64,000 bases of DNA, taken from NCBI GenBank assembly GCA_001986395.2, contig MQVO02000008.1, positions 1,178,001 through 1,242,000 on the forward strand. The letters run 5' to 3'. Made by a program: the position numbers and the translations under genes. Source of the stretch: Irpex lacteus (Eukaryota > Basidiomycota > Agaricomycetes > Polyporales > Irpicaceae). Below are positions 1 to 12,420 of the stretch, piece by piece (the stretch's first letter is position 1; each line of letters starts with the position of its first letter). Under the pieces are notes generated by a model. That model saw only the letters and a list, made by a program, of their open reading frames with translations, did no database searches and had not been told where the DNA came from.

Positions 1-1376
1 TCTGTCGCTCAGAACAAAATAAGTACGACGTACCATGGCCTCCCGCTACTACTAGCATCTATCTTTTGTGTTTAATCTTCTCCGCATCCAAGTGATATCA
101 TGAGAGTTCCGTCTGCAGTTCTCAGGCAAGGACACTGGTGGTCGAAGAGGACGGAGCTGTACGTGAGAACATCAGGTTGACATCAGGCTGTGAAACGTGG
201 CGGCGCTCGCAATCTGAGATCTGAGCGACCTGTTGAGCGCTCAGCGTGGCGTACGAGTCGAACCTGGCGGCATCTTGAACTTGAACTTCATAGATCAAGC
301 ACTGCTCGAAGGTTGCTCGAACCTTGTACGTATAATGTTCGACGTTGATATTATGGATATTGGCCTCGCACGATTACGCTTCACGAGATGTCCTCGGTGA
401 GCCACTGGCTCGAGAAGGCCTTTAGCGAGGTGCCGTCCGAGTTCGCCAAGTATGTACCTGGCATCCGAACCATTGCTTGAAACACCACAAGGGGATGGCT
501 ATGTGATAAATCAACAGTGAGTGTTGCGACCATCTTGTTGAGCTTTGCTAACTGTCTGCTTCTTGCGCGCGGGTCAATGCAGTTGAGAGCACAAGGTTGT
601 TCGACATACTTCAACTAACTTACGAGAGTAGCGAAACGTATCATGCGAACCACGGCGATTTCGAGGAACTGTGATTAGTAGATCCACTTCGCGCGCGCGG
701 CGGACTAAGTCGTTCGTCGCGGAACTGTGGGCAGGTTTATAGTAGGGGGTTGAATAAAATGGACATGTGGGTACGTTTTGCATTCTTCAAGTTCTAATCA
801 CTTTTGCTCTTAACTAACAAGTCAATCAAGACTCCCGTAAGTCTTGCTCAGCCTATGATATATCGGAAGATTCATCCAAAGACGATGCTGGGATTGGGTC
901 GCTCAAGCTTCAATTCGTAACGGCTCACGGGCATGTGAATACGTGCGTTAGTAGGTTCCCTGACGTAACCAAGATACTTGTATCCAAAACATGTGTTTTG
1001 TCGAACTTGAACGATCCTGCGATGCGGGACCGCCTCGCAACCAACAGTAGTTTTTATGGAAGTTCGTAAGTTTGAACGTGTTCTTCACTCCACTCCGCGT
1101 TCACAGTAAACCGTCTCAGTTGATTTTTACTGGCACACGGTAGTCCATTTCCCCCAGGCCTCAGATGGATCTACCCAGGCTGAAGAAATGCATAATCCTC
1201 GGGTGCTACCGAATGTTTCCATCATAGTAATGAGTACAGGTTGTAATATAATGTACTCCCGCACCAGATATCTAATGCCACCCACAAGGCTCTCGCTCTC
1301 CCTTCTCGTCACCGTTAGCCCTGAAACCCTCGAATCAAACTACCGGAATACCTTGTACACTTTGAGACTAGTTCAG
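1..1376. other. Intergenic, no gene recognised
   Basis: Short open frames occur on both strands but none shows domain sense, a credible start context or splice-site-linked continuation. No repeat or RNA gene was recognised. It ends just upstream of the first DUF6533 gene, where no clear TATA box is visible. Confidence 0.5.
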
Positions 1377-3231
1377 ATGTCTTCAATTGCGGAGCTTCAG
1401 CTAGAGTGCGTTTCTCATAGTCCCTGATACATATTCAAGTTCGTGCGGTGTTCACTCAAAATGCTTAGGCTCGTAGGAATTTACGTCAATCTATCCGCCA
1501 ACGGCAAGTCTCTGGCTCATCGTTTCGACTTGCTAAGTGCTGACTTTCCTGGGGCGGCTTCACCACCAGTCTTGTTTTTGTTCGATTGCCTGATTACTCT
1601 GTCACAAGAAGTGGATGCCATATGGAGTCGGAAATGGACTGCGACGACCTGGCTATATGCGCTCACACGCTATGGCACAGTCTTGTATCAAATAGTCCTG
1701 CTTACCCCAGCCTGGAACTTTGTAGTAAGTCACCGAGTTCAACAAATTCTGTCCTAGACATAGTTTACTGAAAGAATAACTTGTAGAGGTACGCTTGCAC
1801 GTCGGCCGCATCATGATATCGTGAACCTGAACTTCGAGTACTGTGCCAGCTGCGCAGTCGGTGATTATATTAGTATCGCTCTCCAATTGTTACAATATCT
1901 ATGCCTTGCATGTGAGCGTTCTCCTGCTCTACTAATAGTATATCTAGAACCAGCTGAAATTCGGGCTCTCAACGTGACAGGGTTCTCTGCTCTGCGAGTC
2001 TATGCACTATTGGATGGAAAATCTCTCTTGGCGGGTACAGTCCTCTTATTGAATCTCGTACCCTTCGCTACAAATATGGTGAGTGCCACGACAATAGGAA
2101 AAAAACAATATCTAGAGAGATAAAGGGAACCAAGTTCAACGTTGTGACTAGTGTTATAATCGATGACGCTGTGATATGCACATCCGTTCCCGGGATGTCA
2201 GACAATGTCCTTCTATCGTACGTATAGCACGCGATCATTAGAAACCAAGCTATTCATAATGAATATTTTCTTCACAGATGTGCGTGCGCAGCTACAAAGT
2301 AATATTTACGGTATTTATACTCAATCTTCTGCAGTGTCAATGATCACTCGAATTTCAGTTATTCTCGGAGATGTGTTGGTCCTGATAGTCACCTGGACAA
2401 AGTCAGCTCAAGCATATCGAGAAGCACGCCAACTGAACATCAGAGCTCCTCTTGCGACAGTGCTCTTTCGCGATGGTACGACGAATCGACCAAATACCCC
2501 ATCAATTCTTCGTTCGCTGATGAGGGACTTTACAGGAACGATATACTTCCTGTGCGTCTTCCTATTTGGGCAGGTGTCTTGTTGATACGTCATCATATAA
2601 TCCTTTTAACCACGTTAGTCTTCTTCTGGTCGCTAATATACTTAATGTGCTTGAGCAAAACATAGTAAGTCTAGTCACTGAGTATTGTAAACACAGCTGA
2701 TAGCTATATCCGCTTCCTCTCAGCCAATTATGTTTACAATGGATGTCATAGAGCCCTTCTTTAACATGTTCGTGATTGTTCTGACATCCGTATCAGTTCA
2801 CTCACAAAATATCTCTGCAGCTTTCCTCCCATGATTGTATGTCACTTTATCCTCAGCTTGCGGCAAATCGAGCCTGCGGGAAGCTCCTGGGCATCGGGAA
2901 ACCAATCGCGCAGCATCCGCTTTATTGGAAACATCGGTCAATCCCTACAATTTGGCAAAGAGGGTGAGGCCGGAGGAGAAGACATGCCAGGAGTCGAAGT
3001 CGCTTCTGCTGAAGCAGATGTATCGGAGTCGCTGGAAATCGCTACCGGGGCAGTTGACGGTGAAGAGGCTAACGAAGGGCAGCTCAGGCAGAGGAATGGT
3101 ACGGACGTCGAGGCACAACAAGTAAGTCAATGCTTATATCGTCTCATGCTGTCAAGTCCGTCGCACCCATGTGTATACTAACCCAGAACTGTACCAATTA
3201 GAGCACTGCATACTTCGACCTCCATGCCTAA
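1377..3231 (+). CDS. DUF6533-type multi-pass membrane protein, copy A
   Basis: Predicted integral membrane protein of the fungal DUF6533 family; molecular function unknown. Exon 1 (1377-1405) starts MSSIAELQ, exon 2 is 1469-1503 and exon 3 (1570-1724) carries the family signature LSQEVDAIW...TTWLYALTRY. A 2-nt exon (1787-1788) and an exon beginning at 1850 (CAVGDYISIALQLLQ) follow. Later exons give FSALRVYALLDGKS, the segment ISVILGDVLVLIVTW and a soluble tail with RFIGNIGQSLQFG and an acidic stretch; the last short exon ends at TAA 3229-3231. Intron 2 begins with GC instead of GT. The exon after about 2280 is out of frame by one nucleotide if spliced as in the paralogues, so either a different splice pair is used (donor near 2222, acceptor after GCGCAG near 2293) or the copy is damaged. 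Family call firm; exact splicing in the middle uncertain. Confidence 0.8.
1787..1788 (+). other. 2-nt exon of copy A (AG)
   Basis: Flanked by TAG before and GTACG after. The introns on either side are 62 nt (1725-1786) and 61 nt (1789-1849). Exon 3 ends in phase 0 and the next exon needs two preceding bases; AG plus C makes a serine codon before the invariant cysteine. Confidence 0.75.
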
Positions 3232-6200
3232 CCACGCGTTCATGTGGCGTCACATCCACGTTGGATTGAAGTATACAACGGTTCCTTTGGCCAAGGAAAA
3301 CATGCACGGCACGTTTACACCCTTTGCTTCTGACTCCGTTACTTTTTATATGTATTATGGACTGCGATTTAGTTATTTTTGATTGTACTACTAGTATATG
3401 TGGCGTGTTATTTATTCCAGGCTGTAGGTCTCAAGACGGGGCTGTTGTACATTGTTTCTCCAAACGGACCTCTATTTATTCATTAGCTGTATATATATAT
3501 TCTGTGTCGATGCACCACTAGAGCCGTATATGTCGATCGCTTTCTGCTTAGTTATTTGTTTACTATCGATGACCGATCTACGTAGAAGATCGTATCTACT
3601 AGAGTTCGACTCATCTCCACGGTGAAGCTTAGTCGCCCCAAATCGTTTTAGACATGCATTTGAGACACACAGTCGATGAGCCGTGTCGACTACTTCATAT
3701 GTGAAGGCATGGAGAGCACGAATGCGACGTGCCGTCACGGCTAACTGCCTTGTCATCAAGCGAGCAAAGATATCATTCGCAGGGCAAAGTTCTATTGAAG
3801 TGGGTGGTTTGAGCGATGCTAGAACAAGTATAGCTAGCGGTGACAGCGACGGAGGTGTGGTGGGAAGTCACTCTTGGCAAGCCCGGAAGAAGAGGGTGGC
3901 GTCGAAGAGCGCGGCTAGCACTCAGAAGATCAGAGGCACAAGAAGCTGTGTCTGTCGAAGGACATTGAAGGTACGTCGACGAGCACCACCGGGTCCTCAG
4001 CAGTCAACCAGGTGTCTGAGACGCTAAGCTCATGTCTCCGTCTCAGTCCATCACCAAGGTATTTCAGGCCTTGACATATACCCCCAACACTCGTATGCGT
4101 CCATCATCGACGGGATCTGTCGCTGTATACAGAGTGTGGAGGGCATACGAAGGCGATACGCCAACATATGACGTATGCAGCGACAGAGCATATACTTCGG
4201 ATACAGAACGACTGAGTGGATTAGAGCGCGGTGTTATCCGGGCAGGACAAGATAGATGCAGCGTAATGGGGGTAGGGTCACTTGATCGGCGAATCCTTGA
4301 GGTGGTCGACGGACTAATTAGGCATGATTAACAGGATACGTACGGATAGTGAACCCATTCATCAGGCCTCTCGTGGAGACTTTTGAAGATGTTTCGGCCT
4401 TAAGATAAGTACCTGCGATGGCGAGCCATAATGAGAACTAAACGCCGGAGAAGGATTCAGTCAAATACCGACGGCAGGAGATCCATTACAGTCACAGGGA
4501 AAGAGCATCGACGAATCATGTCGTGCCAATGCTCAGAAAAGCTTGATCTGCAGTGAAAGCACACGGATACGCACCAATAGCCGTCTCGAGCAGCACAAGA
4601 GTATCGATATACTTCCATGGCAATGGGGAGATGCTTGTCGGAGATCGACGTACTCCAGTTGGCCTAAAACACCTACATCGGACGGGCCGCTGGCGAAGCG
4701 TGAAGTATGCGACCTTGAAGAGCGCGCTGGCCAAGAGTCAACACTGGCCAGAATTTTTTTTAAAATCCCTTAGATTACGAACGCACCTCATTTTCCCTTA
4801 GCGTATCGGATGCTGTCTCTGTCTGTACCAGAAATTCTCTTACACTGTCCATCGAAGACCATAGTGGACTCTAGCGACCTGGACCGTCGCGCACCTCATG
4901 CTAGCCACAAATATCCTTAAAAGGAGGGTCGGGATTGTCCCAGTAGGGTGCGTGATACGCAACGGTTTCGGTCATATTTTAATTCTGCCCTCGAGAGGGT
5001 TACCTGAAGTATCACTTTCCAGTTCTAGATCCTATGGACCATTCGATCTCAAGTTCAGCTCTGAAAGCATTAACCAGCGCAAGTACTCACGTTGATCGAC
5101 CGTCTACACATCCTCTTCTTCAGAGACCCCAGCCTATTTTGGTTCTAGTAAACACGCTTCACTTGGCTCTTCGCAATGCAAGTTCGCCACTGAAGTTGTC
5201 CGTTGGCATCGGGAGCAGGGTGCAGCTGCGGTTGCGCAGACGTAAAAGTTCTAGTATCTCACTAGCGAGAGTCACACAATAGCGAACGAGGACGCGTGCT
5301 TCTGAGGTAGTTTTCGCCATGTTCAAGTTCAAGAATAAGAGGCCTGTGCATTCAAGCCGAAGAACGAGATATTATGTCGATTGAATCGCGACTTGAACGG
5401 GATGTACACGCGAGAGTAGACCACCGAGAGCGGACCAGCGTAGAGCCAAATGCAATACAGAAGTACTGTAAGTAAACCTTGTCGAAAGAGCCTTGCATTG
5501 TCTATAACGTCCGCTCAATACCGCTCTGGAAACATACACTGGCATATTGTCAGCTACATTGCCCCCGACGAACTGTGTATAATAGAGCGCACCATCTAGA
5601 CCCACAATAAACTATGACATTAGTACATACTCACCACACTCCTCTTACTCGATGAGTAGGCCCCCGTATAGCGTACGGGTCTTTCAGACAGACTGGACTT
5701 TGGTCATTGGTGGTTGCGGTCAAAGCCGAGCACAATAGCGCACGACCCGAGAACTGCGCCCACGTGGCAGCGCCTGGGATCTGCAGGAAAGATCTGACCA
5801 GATCTGGATAGAGCGTCTGCTACCATCGAGCTTTCAAACCGCAACCACAGGCAAGTACGATTGACTATTGGTGATAGGACTGGTCTCACTAGCAGAAATG
5901 TTCTTTCAGGACGTATATTTTGTGACTATTGCATACCTAATTGCGACCATCCCCCACAGTCAAACTTGGATGATACTTATCGCGACTTCCGTCAGTCGAA
6001 TGTGATAGTAAACCTGACACTGGCTGACAGGTTTCCGGAAATTTGATGGGGTAAGCATCAAGGTAAGCATGCTACGCCACTTCTTTCATTGAGGACTGTG
6101 AGTATTGTACTCATATTCTCTCCAATCATCTAACTACGAGTCTTCTAGGACGTGATAATCATGTAGTGCCCTCTTCCATGCATGTAAGTGATGGAAAAAA

Positions 6201-6705
6201 CTGAAGCCCGGCGTAAGATGTCTGGTACGTGGATCTACGAGAACTTCTAATCATTGATATCTGTCACTGATAAGGCTCTTCTTGTGTACGTCTGCCTTCG
6301 ATAGGTATGCTATGGCTTACTAATGGAGACTATAGTCTTGTTGCCACCCTCGACGGCTCATCCTCAATTACCAGCCAACATGTTTGGTGACCCAGCTTCA
6401 AAAGAGTGCGTGCGTCACTCGAAATTACCGTATTCCAGAAAGGATTTTGTGAGCAAACATCAAGAAGCTTATGTCTTTCTGCATATCATCGATGTGATAG
6501 GTCTTCTCCATCACGAAATGCCAATCACTTCTACGTCCGGACATGACTTGCACTTTGTGTATTGAGTGCCCGAGGGTATACAGGAGCTCTTTATATGGGA
6601 CTTTCTGGGGCAGCTGCAGGACCTCTTCTCGAGGCCCCCTTCATCTACCCTAACTTGTAGTGCTAAACGACGTTCTGAACTCCTTCAAGCGTTACTCAAG
6701 ACCCA
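3232..6705. other. Gene-poor stretch
   Basis: About 3.5 kb with only short, overlapping frames on both strands (the longest is 114 codons near 3683-4027) and no recognisable domain. No DUF6533 signature, transposase or RNA gene was found here. It may be decayed sequence between duplicated genes. Confidence 0.45.
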
Positions 6706-8404
6706 ATGTCCTCTGTTACAGAGCTAGAACAAGAGTGCGTATTCTCAAACCCTATACTCGTCTTCTACTCACCCGATCCCCTAGGCTCATAGGAAATTAC
6801 ATCGGGCAGTCTTCTGAAGGCAAGCTGTTTCATCACGTATACCCATTAACCGCGTTCTTATGCTCGATTATACCACCAGTTCTATTCTTCTACGACTATG
6901 TAATCACTCTATCTCAAGAGGTAGATGTGATATGGAGGAGGAAGTGGACTGCAACGACCTGGCTGTACTTACTGACACGGTATAGTACAATTATCGATCA
7001 GATCATCGTTCTCATCCCCCTTGGAATTCTTCGGTGAGCTCGGCTGATCAGGCCTTCTCATACACATCAGCTAACGTTCGCTTTCCACGCAGAGGTATGC
7101 GGTTGCATTAAGGGAACGCACAGCCGAATTAATCATTATTACAGCTGCACTGTCAATATTCGCATTGACAGCGCTCTCGAGTTGACGCAACTCCTTTGCT
7201 TGGCATGTGAGTTCCCTAACACGCTACAAATATACCAATATCTCATCAAGCTGATCTACACGGCGTAGCATTTTCCGCACTGCGAGTATACGCACTATCA
7301 GACGGCCGATATCTCATAGCGGGCCTAGTCTTCCTGCTCAACCTCGTTCCCGTCGCTACGAACATGGTGAGTTCCGAAACGACAGTAAACCAAGATTGAG
7401 GTATCTAAAATGAAACAAGGTGAACTTTATAACCAGCACCGTGTTTGAAGACTCAGAGATATGCACGGTTGACTCGCAACTGTCGGATAATCTCATCATA
7501 TCGTAAGTTTCAACCGTCCTGCTCATGACACGAATTTGACTAACCTTTTTACCTCAAGATGTACGTGCGGAGGCTTGAAGCATTATACATGTATTGACGC
7601 TGATGCTGTGATAGTATCGCTGACCACGCGCATCGCCGTAATTGTTGGTGACGTGCTGGTTTTGGTGGTCACCTGGATGAAGACAGCTCATGTATACCGA
7701 GAGGCACGTCGACTCAACCTCAAATCTCCCTTGGTGACGATGATTCTTCGTGATGGTAAGATAGATAAAGCGTCTATGGATCCTTGTTAGTTTACTGATA
7801 CCAGGTTCACAGGGACACTGTACTTCATGTACGTTATCCGCCTTAGAGTCGTGACTCGTAATCGATTGTCAGTAACAAATGTCACTACATCAGGATCCTC
7901 CTCGTGATATATATTCTCGAAATTCTCGAGAACAACATCGTAAGTTGTCTAGTTATGCATGCCAGGATGACAATTGAAACGTGCATCCACCTCCTTTCAG
8001 CCAGCGATGTTCACGTTGAACATCATACAACCCTTCTACGTCATGTCGGTGTTTATTATCCCACAAATTAGCCTTTATACTCATGGCAAATATCGAACAG
8101 CATCCCACCACTCATCATATGCCGCTTCCTCCTCAACTTGCGCCAAGTCGACCTTGGACTCGAAGAAAGCTCTCTGGTTTCTGGCCGTCAGTCTCACAGT
8201 GTACGCTTCGTCGGGAATATTGGCGAGTCACTGCAGTTTGGCGGAGATCACAATGAGGACGATGACGATGGAGAAGATGGATACGAACTCGATGCATATT
8301 ACACTCAAGCCGATGCTCCCGAGATCGCCGTCAAGGGTGGTGAAAGCGTGAAGGCGTATGGAGAAGATGTCAGACACACCGAAAGCACCGAGCTTGAGGC
8401 GTAA
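6706..8404 (+). CDS. DUF6533-type multi-pass membrane protein, copy B
   Basis: Same family and exon plan as copy A, its closest relative here. Exon 1 reads MSSVTELEQ, exon 2 LIGNYIGQSSEG and exon 3 (6880-7033) LSQEVDVIWRRKWTATTWLY. Later exons give CTVNIRIDSALELTQ, SALRVYALSDGRY, AVIVGDVLVLVVTWMKT and a tail with RFVGNIGESLQFGG followed by an acidic run. Intron 2 again begins with GC. Exon 3 is 154 nt where A, F, H and I have 155, so one base is missing near IPLGIL. With the 2-nt exon (7093-7094) included the frame is lost; with it skipped the frame is exactly restored. TAA at 8402-8404 is the first stop in the last frame. An alternative last intron starting GTAAAG at 8402 would move the end to near 8500. 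Function unknown. Confidence 0.78.
7093..7094 (+). other. 2-nt exon of copy B (AG), probably skipped
   Basis: Splice sites are intact (CGCAG before, GTATGC after), with flanking introns of 59 nt (7034-7092) and 50 nt (7095-7144). Because exon 3 of this copy is one base short, including AG would shift the frame and skipping it would restore the frame. Confidence 0.6.
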
Positions 8405-8958
8405 AGTGAGCTTGTAATCCTCTCGTCGTACTACGTTTACTCTGTCATTGAAAAATAATTGTTGATCTCTCACTACATTCAACAGGGCCTAATTTGAGTC
8501 GCCGTTCGCGCATCGATATTTGTCAGTTGTGGGTTGCATGAAGTCTGTACCGATGACATTCGAAAGGATGCTTTTAGATAGCGTGTTTTACTATTTATCA
8601 TTGCCTTCGACATGTACTATTATGCACGTGTTATGCACACTATGATGGTTCTGTGAGGGTGTGACATATGGTAGAGCGTGAGTACTCCTCGTCTGTTCTG
8701 GTCTCAGTTCCGGACCAGCGTTTTGATATGTGCACTCATCGTCCAAACCATGTACCTCTGCTAGTGGTATTCTTCCCAGACTCACCGTCAGTGATATCTA
8801 CCAGTTCGCACGTATATGAGTCCTCGCAGCCAGCGAATATTGTCGAATAATGCATCAATTAAAGGATCGTCAGTTCGGACTTCTCGTACGGTACGCTATT
8901 ATTGCACCATATTTCAAACGGAGTGATCCGACTAAGGTTCCCGTACAAGGTCATGAAA

Positions 8959-10719
8959 TCATGGCATGATATGTTCGTGAGCTACCCAAACTTCCGCACA
9001 GTAATCAGGTCTCACCAATTGCTTGTTTCCGTGCTCATGTTCACGGTCTACCGTTGACCCAGTCGGACTGCCTTGCGAGTAATTGCTGGACACCCCGGAG
9101 TCGACATCTCTGACGTTCTGCGGGCTAAAATATTCCTCCTCGTCTTCCTCTCCAATTTGCAGTGCGGTTCCGGCATTACCCACAAATCTGACGCTAAACG
9201 ACTGGTTTCCCGATGCCCAAGAGCTTCCTGCAGCTGTGCCAGCCAATTTCGGCTGACGTAAATGTAGAATGAACCGGCAGACTATAAGCGGTAAAAGACT
9301 ATAACGCTGGTGTTTTAGTCAGATACTTCTCAGACCATAGGATCGTCACTTACACCTCGAAGAATGGCTGCACATTTCCTAGGGCAATCTGGACAGGTTC
9401 AGACTGCAGACGGGGGTCTGTTAGAGCGCTTACAAGGCCTATTAAGCTACACAATGGGACACTTACGACGTTGACTTCGACTACGTTTATCGCGTTTATT
9501 ACCAAGAATACGCTAGATGAAGGGTGTATCAGGATTCAAGCATCAACGTGGTGCATGCTTACATGAACCATACTGTCCCTGTGCAGATTGACTTCAGCGG
9601 ATGAAGTGCATTGCTCCGCAGCAAGCTAATAGAGAATCAATAACGCACCGTCACGTAGTAGCAGTGAAGCTAGAGGGGCCTTGACCCCAGAGTTTCTCGC
9701 CCTGATGTATATCCGAGCTGTGCTGATCCAAGTGACCATTATGACCAACACGTCGCCAAGAACCACGGGTATGGATATGATCAATGAAACTAATAGTTGA
9801 AGGCTGTAAATGACTTGGTGCATTCATACTTTGTACACTATACACCTACCCCTGTAAATGAAATTAATCAATGTTAAGTATTCTTTTATCGCACCCGCAT
9901 CTGCTGGAACTTACAATAGAATACGGCTATTTGATAGCGTGGGTGTCGTTGTGCAGACCCCTGCATGATCTGCTACCATAAGAGTTGTCGAGTTGTACTG
10001 CTCATGCAATTTGCGTTGAGCTCAGTGAGTGCATAAACATACTAGCAATTGTACCCACTGCGTCGGCAGCAACTGCTGCGAGCTCCAGTACGAGAACTAG
10101 TGCAGTCACGCTGTACTTGCCGCCCGAGAGCGCATACACTCTTAACGCAGAAAAGGCTACGTTTAAACATGTGAACCTCATCGTATGTTCAATTGGAATT
10201 AGATATACACTCACTCGCGAAGCCACAGTACTGTGCTAGTTGGAGGACGTCCCCAACACGTACGAGCACCTTACAACTGGCATAAAAGATCAGCACTAGT
10301 AATAGCGAGCTATCAAAGGACAACTCACGCCTGCGAAGTAGAATAGTTCGCCGGCTTCAATTTCAAGAACACTCAGAACCAAAGTACGAGCCTGACATAC
10401 CTCAGCTGTCCCTCCGGTGGGAATGAAACTGACGATACAGCTCAAAACCGTGCTGTAGCGGGTGAATGCGTACACCCAAGTTATCGCAGACCATTTCTGG
10501 CACCATACGACATCGATTTCCAGAGGAAGGGATATTAAGCTTTCGAACAGGTATAATGCTAGTAGACAGAGATGAGTGATTTGTGAAAGATTATCGTGCA
10601 CGACATACCACCAGCAGACGTATTGAGATAATGTCCTAGGATCCTGTGGCATATCAGTATCAAAAAGATGAGTCTAGTCAAGGGCCGCACTGTTGTTTTA
10701 TCTTGGCCGCAGACGACAT
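8959..10719 (-). CDS. DUF6533-type multi-pass membrane protein, copy C
   Basis: Minus-strand family member, tail to tail with copy B. Exon 1 (from 10719) reads MSSAAKIKQ, exon 2 LGHYLNTSAGG and exon 3 (10558-10401) YLFESLISLPLEIDVVW...ITWVYAFTRY. A 2-nt exon GC (10330-10329) is followed by the exon CKVLVRVGDVLQLAQY, then FSALRVYALSGGKYS, a segment with VLGDVLVIMVTW, and a tail with RFVGNAGTALQIG plus an acidic DEEEY run. TGA is at 8961-8959. It resembles copy H more than its neighbours (same WCQ+WSAITWVYAFTRY core and SAGG exon end), which marks a separate sub-lineage. Function unknown. The exon chain is inferred from splice sites and paralogue alignment. Confidence 0.78.
10329..10330 (-). 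other. 2-nt exon of copy C (GC)
   Basis: On the minus strand it is preceded by TTCGCAG and followed by GTGAGT. Flanking introns are 70 nt (10400-10331) and 52 nt (10328-10277). GC plus T gives an alanine codon before the conserved cysteine. Confidence 0.7.
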
Positions 10720-11769
10720 CTACGGTTGTCAAATTCTGATAGGGACTCGCAATGGGCTGGTTGAGGCTGCAAGGAGTTCCACAAAATAGGAGTATGCCAA
10801 AAGACGAGGAGACACGTCGAGAGGTTCCAAGGTAGACAGTGTTCTACACATGCATTTTTAAGCCTCCACACAGAGCATTCAAAGACACCAGGATCGATGC
10901 AATTCCTGAGAATATCATGACTGTTTAGTTGTTATCCACTTAATATTGACGGAATGCTCTCACCAAAAGGTCCTTCCGAAGCAAAAGCAGCTCCGACAAA
11001 TCTATCTTGATGTCATGAGAACAAGTTTGCGGGTTGTGCAGTGGGATGAAACGTCGACAATTGATCGGAACACTTAGAGTCCAAGTGAGCTGTGGACCAC
11101 TCCCGGGGGCTTTATGCTTCCGCGTACTCAACTCATCACCGCGTTTCTTGAGGTATGGACAAATATTCACACCTTATTAGATCATGCCAAAAGTGTCCTG
11201 GGATGGAAATACAGTCGATACACCCATGTATCTGCCCTCTAAAACCACAAGCCTGGGCCTATCAAAGACGTATTGCTACGTCATTTCTAGCAGAGTTTGT
11301 AGTGTCCTAAATCCACGCACCTTTATGCAACAAGAACGCTAGTAGGGGTTAATCTTTGAGGTAGGATTTGAAGCGAACATGATGTTCGTGGGGATAAGCT
11401 AGAACATTGGTTGGAGTAGGTGTACGCGAATGCACCTTCTACGTTCAACTTGTTCCGCTTGTCTTCCGTCATAATGTGAGAATGGGCGTAGCATGACTAT
11501 AAGACAATGAGACTAGTTTCTTCCCTGGACTGGTAATCAGTTCGCAGAACATATGCTGCTGCGGAAGTTCTCCCCACGAACAAGGTATCAGGTGTTGACA
11601 TCAACGTCAGAACCTGTCAGTAGCTGGGAGTGCGAAAATAAGTAAGAAGTACCTACCAAGACGAGAACAACTACTCACACACAGCTGTTGTGAGAAGCGA
11701 GCCCTCCCTAAAACTAATCTTAAACATCCAAGGAGTATAGTAGCCGATAGTCCAGGGCCGGGCGACCGT
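10720..11769. other. Intergenic, nothing recognised
   Basis: Upstream of copy C and downstream of fragment D. Only short frames without family resemblance are visible. Confidence 0.45.
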
Positions 11770-12420
11770 TCAAGCCACCGATGTCCTATAGGCCATGAAA
11801 TCTACATCCTCCTCATCCCCCTCTCCAACCTGCAACGAGCTACCGACAGGTTCCACAAATTGTATGCTGTGCGACTGGTAGCCGGGAACCCGGAGACTCC
11901 CAGTCCCGACCTGTTTGGTCTGTCGCAAATGGAGGATGAAGCGGCATACTATCAGCGGCAATAAGCTGAAAACGTTGCGCATCAAATCAAAATCTCTCAG
12001 TCGTAAAAGGCATGACTGACACTTCGAAGAAAGCTTGGACAATATTTAGTGCGGCCATGGTTGGTTTCGGCTGCGGATAAGACTCTAGTCGTGATACTAC
12101 AGATTAAAAGATGAGAGGAATACTCACAGGATTGTACTGAATAACATCGACCACGTTGATCACAAGGAATACGCTATACTATGCCCCAACGTTACAATAA
12201 GTCCTGCAATGGAGGCGCTGAAATGATATAAGCTCACAGAAACCACAACGTTCCTATGAATATAAACATCAGGAGCTGGCAGAAGCTCGTGGGCAGTAGG
12301 ATAGAGAACGTAGACACGCACCGTCGCGAAAGGGCTCCGTGATCTTAGGAGGGCGATAGGCTGTAGCTTCCGTAGTGAACACCCGCATGCGCAGATGGTG
12401 CGAACTTTAGTTGAAAGACG
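11770..12420 (-). pseudogene. DUF6533 3' fragment, copy D
   Basis: Only the last exons of the family are present. Read on the minus strand: a degraded end of the cytoplasmic-loop exon (GAGCCCTTTCGCGACGG then a donor), a short exon giving TLWF, YSVFLVINVVDVIQYNP, KPTMAALNIVQAFFEV, then the tail LIVCRFILHLRQTKQVG and an IQFVEPVGSSLQVGEGDEED motif ending at 11770. I find no exon 1, no exon 3 signature (EVDxIW) and no 2-nt exon within 1.5 kb upstream. This looks like a truncated duplicate. The 5' edge is approximate. Confidence 0.7.

Noticed and set aside
1787..1788. Recursive splice site (zero-length exon) instead of a 2-nt exon
   Set aside because: A zero-length exon would leave eight of nine copies out of frame; two retained bases restore it. 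Kept only as an alternative for copy B.
10331..10400. Coding continuation of copy C through VLSVLEIEAGELFYFAG
   Set aside because: It resembles the family exon by chance, but the true homologous exon (CKVLVRVGDVLQLAQY) lies further on, and this stretch is a 70-nt intron with GTATGT and CGCAG ends.
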